A stretch of 64,000 nt of DNA, taken from assembly GCF_027580225.2 (NCBI RefSeq), contig NC_073356.2:434001-498000 (forward strand). Reading direction: 5' to 3'. Positions 56,600 to 64,000 of the stretch are shown in pieces (position 1 is the first letter of the stretch; every line of letters starts with the position of its first letter). The notes beneath the pieces were generated by a model. That model saw only the letters and a program-made list of their open reading frames with translations, had not been told where the DNA came from and did no database searches. Position numbers and translations under genes: made by a program. This DNA is from Misgurnus anguillicaudatus. Its lineage: Eukaryota; Chordata; Actinopteri; Cypriniformes; Cobitidae.

Positions 56600-59042
56600 T
56601 GTAAACAGTATGTAAACGGATAAGGAGATTAAACGGGTTCCGTCGGTGGACGTTGGTCAGGCATCGGGTTGGGCATCCCGTTGAAGGACGGCCAGTAGAT
56701 CAGTGGTGGGTTGACCTCCACGGCAGCCAGAACTGAGTCTGTTTGTCTCAATGTCCTCGGGTTCGAGGACGAGACAGGGAGAGAGAAACAAAATCCTATT
56801 AGCGTAGGGGCTGTTCGCATGTAATACAAGTGTCACACAGTGTTTTGTGTTTTACAGTTTTTCTCAGTCGCTTTGGTACATTTCTCAGATCAGAATTGAA
56901 ATTCTCAAAACAACTTGTTCAATTCTCACATCATTGTGTCACTTGTGCACATCAAAAAAGCAGTTTCTCATTTCTTTAAACAAGTTGCAAATGCTTTGGT
57001 ACATCCATGCAAATGATTATGTACAATTCTCTGCTTTTTCCTACATTATCAGTTGCTTATGTCATGTTGATCAAAATGAATTATTATGGGTCTCTGTTGA
57101 ATAGTCTCACCCCCCACAATATTTAGGCATTAGTTCATAGTATAAGTCTTTACATGGAAAATGGTTGAACATGTTGTCAAAATACAAGATATGGTCAAAC
57201 ATATTTCTATACATTTCCATTACACATTTTTTTCTAAATCTGTCCTGAATTGGTCAGTTGCTCCCAGGTGAATCTTGACTTTCTCTAACAGACAGGAACG
57301 TCCTCAGCAAGCAAAAACGAGACGTTGAAATGACTGCTAACTTTAGACCATATATAGTCCAGCTATGAGTAACCCACTTCTACTCTAAATAACATTGAAT
57401 TTGGTTACATGCCATTTTTGCCAAAATAACTTGAAGATGTATGATATTCCAACATGTAAGCAAAGTGTGTTCAAGGTGTTTGCTTTCATTTCTTTTACAT
57501 GTTCTAAAAGTATATGCATCATCTATTCTTGGGCTTAGACATCTTTTAGACATCTATCATGTTCACATTTCTACTTTTGTTTTTTTTCCCTCTTTATGCT
57601 ATGCAGTGCTTGCAGTGCTGTCTTTATCTTTCTTTATGGCAATTACATGGTCTTTCAACGAATTACAGTACAAACAGTAAAAGCGTAAATGTAAATTTTG
57701 TCCAGTCTCTTGCAATCAAACTCACACATAACTTATACTTAGTGTAACTTACAATTTACAATACTTGTCGTCAAAACTTTAGCCATAGTTTACATCAGAA
57801 CATCACTTCAGAGTAAACTGTTATATTGACAAAATGACTAAACAATTTGACTGTCTTATACGTACACAATGAAACAAGGACTTGTCATTCTGATGGCACT
57901 GACACGTTCATTGACACAGATATTTAATTTTGAGAGATGAACTAAGTATTTTGAGTAAGAGAGAGGCTTTTGCAGGTTATCCATGATGTTTTGCTATTTG
58001 TACAAATTGTTTTGAGAAATGCACTTACTGTTTTGCAAATTGTGAGTATGATTCGAGAAATGTACCAAAGCGACTGAGAAAAACTGTAATACATGCTCGG
58101 TTCCAGACAGGCTAGCTATTGCGGCATTAGTATATTGCCCAGACGAGTTATGTGAATGCTTTGTTACGTAACTGTTGCAAGATAAGTACATTAACTAGAC
58201 AAATTATGTGAATGCTCTGTTAAAGAAAAATTTTTACATTTAATTTATTTTGATCGACTGTGTCTGATTCACGACATCAGTTGGCAAATCATTCCAGAGC
58301 TTAGGGGCTAAGTAAAAAATGATCTACCACCTTTAGACACTTTTGATATTTTAGAGATAGTTAAGAGACCAGAATTTTACGACCACAGTGTACGTGATGG
58401 ATTGTAGTCTGATATTAATTCTCTAAGATATGAAGTTGCTAGGCCATTTAAGGCTTTATAGGTGATTAATAGAATTTAAAATGTCATGCGATATTAGACT
58501 GGTAGCCAGTATAAAGATGCCAGAATAGGGGTTATGTAGTCATACTTCTTAGATCGAGTAAGCACTCTTGCAGAAGCGTTTTGAACTAGCTGAAGCTTGT
58601 TTAGCTGATTTGTGTGACATCCCCCGAGTAACGAGTTACAATTGTCTATTCTAGAGGTCATAAAAGCGTGTATAAGCTTCTCTGCATCTGATGCAGACAA
58701 CATATGGCATATTTTTGAGATATTTCTAAGATGGAAGAATGCTGTGCGGCAGACATTGGAGATAATATAAAGAAGGCCAAATTTTAACATTTGAGTTTCA
58801 TCTGTTAATGCATTGTTTTCTAATTTTATATGAATAAGATGTGTACGAGACGAGGTAAACTGTGCTCTGTATTTGTTTGTTCAAGAGACAGACACAGTCG
58901 AAATGTGTTGATACTCTGATAAAATAAACTCTATGTGCTGGGATATATGTGATCTTGACATGTCAAGGCAGCTAACAGACGGACAGGTAAGACAATCTGT
59001 CTGGTTCCTGACCTGGGCCCTGGATAGTCAGACAATATCACA
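56600..59042 (-). pseudogene. Internally deleted L2-type LINE (copy D), minus strand
   Basis: On the minus strand from 59,042: the ORF1-ORF2 junction (CAGGGCCCAGGTCAGG type), the ORF2 N-terminus up to MLKFGLL, then an abrupt join (near 58,755) to the post-RT part ([49 protein letters not shown]). The C-terminus and 3' UTR follow, the latter split by the TA-flanked element at 56,855-58,086. Relative to copy A, about 2.3 kb with most of the endonuclease and the whole RT core is missing. The 13.6-14.1 kb minisatellite is not present. Confidence 0.8.
56855..58086 (+). mobile_element. TA-flanked TIR element, copy T1 (1232 bp)
   Basis: The ends are CAGTTTTTCTCAGTCGCTTT (continuing GGTACATTTCTC) at both sides, with TA at 56,853-56,854 and 58,087-58,088. 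TA duplication and CAGT ends suit Tc1/mariner-like elements. Two other copies (T2, T3) are in the window. No transposase is recognised in any of them, so the family is probably non-autonomous. Confidence 0.8.
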
Positions 59043-59299
59043 AGTAATGCTTTGTGTACACCTAAAGACTTTGAAAAGATTTAGAAAAGACTTTATAAGA
59101 TTATCAGCTCACATCTAAAGACTTGGGTTCACAGTTTTTAGTCTCAGACTAAAGATTTTACAAACACTGAATCTTGTAGTGACACTATTTACAAGACTAC
59201 AACAAGATTATTTTAGCTTTTTATCATCATGCTCAGCAGTGATTTAACAAAAATGTATGCGCGTGTCCATTGTGCTTTCACAGCGCATACTGTGCAGTT
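59043..59299. other. Unassigned
   Basis: AT-rich DNA with AAAGACTTT and AGACTAAAGA words. No gene or element is recognised. Confidence 0.3.
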
Positions 59300-59952
59300 T
59301 ACAGTTTTTCTCAGTCGCTATGGTACAATTCTCAGATCAGAATTGAAATTCTCAAAACTACTTGTTCATTTCTCACATCATTGTGTCACTTGTGCACATC
59401 AAAAAAGCAGTTTCTTATTTCTTTGAACAAGTTGCAAATGCTTTTGTACATCCATGCAAATGATTATGTACAATTCTCTGCTTTTTCCTACATTATCGAT
59501 TGCTGTTGTCATGTTGATCAAAATGTATTATAATGGGTCTCTGTTGAATAGTCTTACCCCCCACAACATTTAGGCATCAGTTCATATATAAGTCTTTACA
59601 TGCAAAATTATTCTCATAATACGTTCTCATAATTGTGCCGGTCAAACATATTTTTTTTATAAATTTCTATTAGAAGTTTTTTCTAAATCTGTCCTGACTT
59701 GGTAAATTGCTCCCAGGTGAATCTTGACTTTCTCTAACAGACAGAAACGTCCCCAGCAAGCAAAAACTGAGATGTTGAAATGACGGCTAATTATAGACCC
59801 AATATAGTCCAGCTATGAGTAACCTATAGTTAAAGTACTACTATAGTTAAAAAAGCCCTTCTAGGGACTAGGGGTGTCACGATTCTCCAAATCCTCGATT
59901 CGATTACATTTTCGATTCTGATGTCATGATTCAATTCGATTCTCGATTTTTA

Positions 59953-61147
59953 CAGTTTTTCTCAGTCGCTTTGGTACATTTCTCGAATCATACTCACAAT
60001 TTGCAAAACAGTAAGTGCATTTCTCACAACAATTTGTACAAATAGCAAAACATCATGGATAACCTGCAAAAGCCACTCTTTTACTCAAAATACTTAGTTC
60101 ATCTCTCAAAATTAAATATCTGTGTCAATGAACATGTCAGTGCCATCAGAATAACAAGTCCTTGTGTCATTGTGTACGGATAAGACAGTCAAATTGTTTA
60201 GTCATGTTGTCAATATAACAGTTTACTCTGAAGTGATGTTATGATGTGAACTATGGCTAAAGATTTGATGACAAGTATTGTAAATTGTAAGTTACACTTA
60301 GTATAAGTTATGCGTGAGTTTGATTGCAAGAGACTTGACAAAATTTACATTTACGCTTTTACTGTTTGTACTGTAATTCGTTGAAAGACCATGTCATTGC
60401 CATAAAGAAAGATAAAGACAGCACTGCAAGCACTGCATAAAGAGAAAAAAAAAGTAGAAATGTGAACATGATAGATGTCTAAAAGATGTCTAACCATAGC
60501 CCAAGAATAGATGATGCATATACTTTTAGAACATGTAAAAGAAATGAAAGCAAACCCCTTGAACACACTTCGCTTACATGTTGGAATATCATACATCTCC
60601 AAGTTATTTTGGCAAAAATGGCATGTAACCAAATTCAAGGTTATTTAGGGTAGAAGTGGGTTACTCATTGCCGGACTATATTGGGTCAATAGTTAGCAGT
60701 CATTTCAACGTCTCGGTTTTTGCTTGCTGGGGACGTGTCTGTTAGAGAAAGTCAAGATTCACCTGGGAGCAATTTACCAATTCAGGACAGATTTAGAAAA
60801 AATGTCTAATGGAAATGTATAGAAATATGTTTGACCATATCCTGTATTTTGACAACATGTTCAACCAACTAATGCCTAAATATTGTGGGGGGTGAGACTA
60901 TTCAACAGAGACCCATTATAATACATTTTGATCAACATGACATAAGCATCTGATAATGTAGGAAAAAGCAGAGAATTGTACATAATCATTTGCATGAATG
61001 TACCAAAGCATTTGCAACTTGTTCAAAGAAATGAGAAACTGCTTTTTTGATGTGCACGAGTGACACAATGATGTGAGAATTGAACAAGCAGTTTTGAGAA
61101 TTTCAATTCTGATCTGAGAAATGTACCAAAGCGACTGAGAAAAACTG
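59953..61147 (-). mobile_element. TA-flanked TIR element, copy T2 (1195 bp), inverted relative to T1 and T3
   Basis: CAGTTTTTCTCAGTCGCTTT ends lie at both sides, with TA at 59,951-59,952 and 61,148-61,149. Its left half matches the reverse complement of the right half of T1 (TCGAATCATACTCACAATTT). It is complete at both ends, and it is the innermost insertion of the nest. Confidence 0.85.
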
Positions 61148-61180
61148 TAAATGATTTTTTTAAAAGAAAAAAATTATATG

Positions 61181-61183
61181 CCT

Positions 61184-61208
<25 letters not shown>
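61181..61208. repeat. (ATT)n microsatellite
   Basis: A run of ATT units inside the hAT, next to T2. Confidence 0.85.
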
Positions 61209-61215
<7 letters not shown>

Positions 61216-62511
61216 CATTACCATGCACATTGCGTGCTTTTCCTCGCATGGGGGTTTGTGGGCTTTACTTTACGCGAGAGAGCTTGTAGAGAGAGAATTC
61301 CTTCTTGCACGCAGATAGACTTAATGCGCGCATCTTGGACTCCTATTATCTGAAATAAAACCGGTGCGTCATAAGCAGCTGTGCTTCTCTCTGTCTCACG
61401 TGCATGCGCTCTCGCATCTGTCCAAAGTCTAAACATAAACTAAAGTAATAATCCTTACGTATTTGTTCAGTTTTATGAGTTTCATGCGAGCTGAGGCAAA
61501 CTATACTTTTTGTTTAAAATATAACCCGCTGCATCTTTGCGGCTCTCTCGTGCACCTGCAGAGCTGCGCTCTGTCCGAAGGCAGATCACTAGTAATCCTG
61601 TTTATGATATGCATTTCAAGGAGTTGTAGCAATACATCCCTCGTGTTTAAAATATAAATCGCGTTCCGCTGGATGGATGTTTTTAAAGGCACTTCTGAGA
61701 GTTTATTTTCCCCCGCTTGGCAAGCTGACCGGACGTGACATTGGGGCGTGGCAGCATTGACGATCCCATTTTTTTATTCGAAGTTCGAGGTTGTGACTTA
61801 ATTTCGATCGATTTCGATTTAAAATCGAAATCGTGACACCCTTACTAGGGACAAGTGCTGCAAATTAGCTTCAGCTACAAGCACTATGGTACATGCATTT
61901 GAGGACTGTATCTCCAGTTTGTCTATGTTTATTGTATTTGTCTCTATACAAATAAACTTAAATAAAAAAAAACCCACTTCTACCCTAAATAACCTTGAAT
62001 TTGGTTACATGCCATTTTTGCCAAAGTAACTTGAATATGTATGATATTCCAACAGGTGTTCAATGTGTTTGCTTTCATTTCTTTTACATGATCTAAAAGT
62101 ATTTTTATTGTCTATTTTTTATGGTTATGGTTAGATGTCTATTAGACTTTCACTGGCAGCCCAAATTTAGCCTTGTTAGCCAAACATGCTTGCTGGGTCA
62201 GGAGGTATAGGAAGACTTCAGTCTAAGACAGCACTGCATGTACAGTTTTTCCTAAAGATATTGTTCAATGTTCACATTTCTACTTTTTTTCTTTGAGCTA
62301 TGCAGTGCTGTCTTTTCCTTTCTGTATGGCAATGACATGGTTTGTCAATGAATTACAGTACAAACAGTAAAAGCGTAAATGTAAATTTTGTTTAGTCTCT
62401 TGCAAACTCCCACAAAACTTACACTAAGGTGTAAATTACAATTTACAATACTTGTCGTCAAAACTTTAGCGATAGTTTACATCAGGAAATCACTTCAGAG
62501 TAAACTGTTAT

Positions 62512-62705
62512 ACAAGGCGTACAAGGAGGTATACAGGTGCGTACACTGGTGAGTAGCTTTGGGCGTGCAAGGAGATATACAGGTAAGTACACTGTTAGGT
62601 AGCTTTGGGTGTACACCGGGGAGTATACAGGTAAGTACACTGGGCTTTAGGCGAACAGGGAGGTATATGGGTGGGTACACTGGTAGGTAGCTTTGGGCGT
62701 ACACA
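62512..62705. repeat. Short minisatellite, about 4 units of 50 bp
   Basis: Units carry GGTAGCTTTGGGCGTACA, GGAGGTATACAGG and AAGTACACTGG with base changes. It lies exactly where copy T3 breaks off, so its expansion or insertion may have removed the right end of T3. Confidence 0.75.
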
Positions 62706-62779
62706 GATTCAGATTCAGATTTATTTGTCACATAGATAATGCAGTGAAATGTTGCTAAAGACCTTTTATTTACAATCCT

Positions 62780-62951
62780 CCAGACGGACCAAGGTTGCGG
62801 CTGACCGCCACAGACGACCTCCACCTCGTTATGTGTGTGGACAAAAGGTATGGCTTTCTACCAAAGATTTGCCTCTCCGTGAGCCTTCTCGAAAGCTGGC
62901 TCCGCGTTTCATTGGGCCATACAGTATTGTTAAGGCCCTGGGGGGGGGTAC
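62780..62951 (+). pseudogene. Gypsy integrase C-terminal fragment
   Basis: The translation contains [19 protein letters not shown] and [13 protein letters not shown], the C-terminal (GPY/F) part of a gypsy integrase, which binds DNA. It then jumps directly to a G-rich polypurine tract (62,940-62,948) and the LTR. The chromodomain that normally follows is deleted. Confidence 0.75.
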
Positions 62952-63606
62952 TGTCATGGCACCTGGGTGATCGGCAGTGTATGCGTGTCTGTTTGTTTAC
63001 CTTTGGTGTTGGTTCCTCACGTGTGCACTCGCTCCTCCCATTCGTTTCTCTGATTGTTTCCCAGACGTGTCCTATTTCTTTTGGTCTTTTTATAGTCTTG
63101 CGTTTTGTCCTTTGTCACGCGCTCATTGTTTCCCGGTTGGTTACTGTCTCGCTCCCTGTCCAGGTAGATCTGCCCGCTGCTGTTTGTCTCACTATCTCTG
63201 CTCTCGCCCCAGGTTCAATCGCCGACATCCGGACTCTTGTCTCTGTCCAGGATTCTCGATCCTGTGTGTTTGGTCAGAGGATTACTGTCAGTGTGTCTAG
63301 TTTCCTGAGTTCTCGCGCAGTTGGTTGCTTCGTCTTCAAGCGTATACCAGCTGTCTTCGGCTTCCTATTGTATGACGTCATCGGAAGTGGGTGGACCTCT
63401 TCGTCACTATTGGACTTCTTCGGCGGTGCAGTGTGTGAGACTTTTTTCCCCTGTGGATTGTGGACTAGTGTGGATCTATATTTACTGTCAATCTGAAATT
63501 TGTCGGGTGCTTCGTCTTCAAGCGTATCCCTACAGACTCAGTGTATTTTTTCATTAATAAACTTTTTGATCTCGCATTTGAGACTCTGATTCCTGAACTT
63601 TCTTGA
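62952..63606 (+). repeat. 3' LTR of a gypsy element
   Basis: It starts TGTCATGGCACCTGGG after the polypurine tract. A polyadenylation signal (TTAATAAACTTT, near 63,555) precedes the end, TTCTTGACA at 63,606 (or TCCTGACA at 63,618). Frames within it (up to 233 codons) are LTR sequence, not genes. The rest of the element is missing apart from the integrase scrap. Confidence 0.75.
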
Positions 63607-63705
63607 CAATTCCTGACAATTGCAAGTTAACCCCGTCTGGCGGCCTGATGTGCGGCCGCTTCCCTCTGGTCAAACTGTGCAGCCTCTTTGCTCAACACAG
63701 TAGGC

Positions 63706-63715
63706 TATATAAAAG
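63706..63715 (+). promoter_or_regulatory. TATA box
   Basis: TATATAAAAG is a full consensus TATA box. It lies 28 bp before the ATG at 63,743, so a transcript starting at the usual distance would begin at or just after that ATG. Confidence 0.45.
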
Positions 63716-63742
63716 TGCTCAACCTGTTCAGCAGGTCAAACA

Positions 63743-63919
63743 ATGTTTAGGATTTTAAAAAAATATAGGGGGATTATTGAACGGCCCCTCTCCAAATTGC
63801 ATAGCCTGTCGGCCTTTGATGTGAAAAGCCGCGTCGCCGAATGCCTGTTTATTGCAGTACATATATGCGGTCGGATTGATCCATCAAGCGGAGACTATTT
63901 GATAGAAAGTGTGGATTAA
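63743..63919 (+). CDS. Unidentified 58-codon ORF at right edge
   Basis: It starts MFRILKKYRGIIERPLSKL and ends GDYLIESVD at TAA 63,917-63,919. A basic N-terminus is followed by a mixed, protein-like composition, unlike the frames of surrounding repeats. I recognise no family. Two bases after the stop, an ATG at 63,922 opens another frame (MFKISSLVVSTRMDKI) still open at the window end. The tight packing and the TATA box upstream could mean a compact (possibly virus-like) locus, a host first exon, or chance. Confidence 0.3.
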   Translation: MFRILKKYRGIIERPLSKLHSLSAFDVKSRVAECLFIAVHICGRIDPSSGDYLIESVD

Positions 63920-63921
63920 GG

Positions 63922-64000
63922 ATGTTTAAAATCTCTAGCCTGGTGGTCAGTACTAGAATGGATAAAATCAGCACATTTGCGAAGGTTTTTCTCCATATGG
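63922..64000 (+). CDS. Partial ORF open at window end
   Basis: ATG at 63,922 with 26 codons and no stop before the edge; it starts MFKISSLVVSTRMDKISTF. Its start lies about 200 bp after the TATA box, a more normal distance than that of the previous ORF. Too short to identify. Confidence 0.2.
   Translation, partial: MFKISSLVVSTRMDKISTFAKVFLHM

Larger units (their letters stand above)
59869..61844. mobile_element. hAT element carrying T2
   Basis: The left end is TAGGGGTGTCACGATTCTCC and the right end, reverse complemented, is TAAGGGTGTCACGATTTCG. The 8-bp duplication CTAGGGAC is perfect (59,861-59,868 and 61,845-61,852). CGATT/AATCG words are repeated near both ends. T2 (59,953-61,147) is inserted in it; the remaining hAT is about 780 bp, without transposase. 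Confidence 0.88.
59824..61971 (+). mobile_element. A-tailed retrotransposed 3' fragment inside T3 (split by a hAT)
   Basis: Left part 59,824-59,868 and right part 61,853-61,971. The joined order is a short 5' piece, GACAAGTGCTGCAAATTAGC, CACTATGGTACATGC, then AATAAACTTAAATAAAAAAA before T3 resumes. The A-rich tail with an upstream AATAAA marks target-primed retrotransposition of a LINE or SINE 3' end. Confidence 0.6.
59302..62511 (+). mobile_element. TA-flanked TIR element, copy T3, split and right-truncated
   Basis: The left end CAGTTTTTCTCAGTCGCTAT follows TA (59,300-59,301). Homology to T1 runs to 59,823, resumes at 61,972 (CCACTTCTACCC) and ends near 62,511, short of the right terminus. 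The gap is filled by an A-tailed retrotransposed fragment that itself carries the hAT at 59,869-61,844. Confidence 0.75.

Noticed and set aside
62795..63496. 233-codon ORF as a host gene
   Set aside because: It crosses from the integrase scrap in a wrong frame into the LTR; the LTR start, polypurine tract and AATAAA explain the sequence.

Overview
The window looks like intergenic or intronic DNA from a teleost fish genome, probably a cyprinid. The basis is the set of repeat families: an L2/CR1-type LINE whose ORF1 carries an esterase domain, a Tx1/L1-type ORF1 with a CCHC knuckle, a Gmr1-type Ty3/gypsy element with integrase ahead of reverse transcriptase, a chromodomain gypsy element, DIRS-type recombinase scraps, and many hAT, TTAA-flanked and TA-flanked DNA elements. 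'Teleost' is well supported; 'cyprinid' is inference. There are no prokaryotic operons, and I see no confident host protein-coding gene. Two weak host or viral-like candidates remain: a signal-peptide-like exon near 16.0-16.4 kb (minus) and a TATA box with two packed small ORFs at the right edge.

Layout. 0-2.9 kb: mostly unrecognised DNA with a TTAA-flanked MITE, a short tandem duplication and a LINE 3' fragment. 2.87-7.39 kb: a minus-strand LTR-element segment (E1) with an array of about 20 units of 58 bp, split by a 2.24-kb piggyBac-like element at TTAA. 7.4-15.6 kb: a minus-strand L2-type LINE interrupted by a hAT and, in its 3' UTR, by a nearly intact plus-strand L2-type LINE (9.23-14.85 kb). 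15.6-21 kb: candidate exon, AT-rich repeats, an AT-flanked element and a solo LTR with a 5-bp duplication. 21.04-25.52 kb: a chromodomain Ty3/gypsy element with both LTRs and a deleted interior. 25.5-31 kb: a hAT MITE, a LINE endonuclease fragment, a 1.1-kb hAT and a (TTTTG)n tract. 31.0-32.2 kb: a long Tx1-type ORF1. 32.5-35.5 kb: a second LTR-element segment (E2, plus) with a shorter 58-bp array, a gag fragment and a duplicated leader block.

35.5-37.5 kb: Harbinger-like and hAT pieces. 37.6-47.1 kb: a minus-strand Gmr1-type element with a 1215-codon gag-protease-integrase-RT frame, a tRNA-Pro-type primer site, and a 3.4-kb insertion in its 5' LTR that carries five tRNA-like modules. 47.1-50.2 kb: DIRS recombinase scraps around a shredded gypsy copy and a 663-bp foldback element. 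50.5-52.2 kb: a 1.7-kb hAT. 53.6-56.3 kb: a second copy of the piggyBac-like family with another element nested in it. 56.6-62.5 kb: a deep nest with an internally deleted LINE, three copies of a TA-flanked element, a hAT and an A-tailed retrotransposed fragment. 62.8-63.6 kb: the 3' end and LTR of another gypsy element. 63.6-64.0 kb: the edge candidate.

No genes here work together in a pathway. The logic is layered insertion, and several layers can be ordered because target-site duplications and paralogous empty sites are both present in the window. Almost all coding regions belong to transposons and are damaged; the breaks are described but not repaired.
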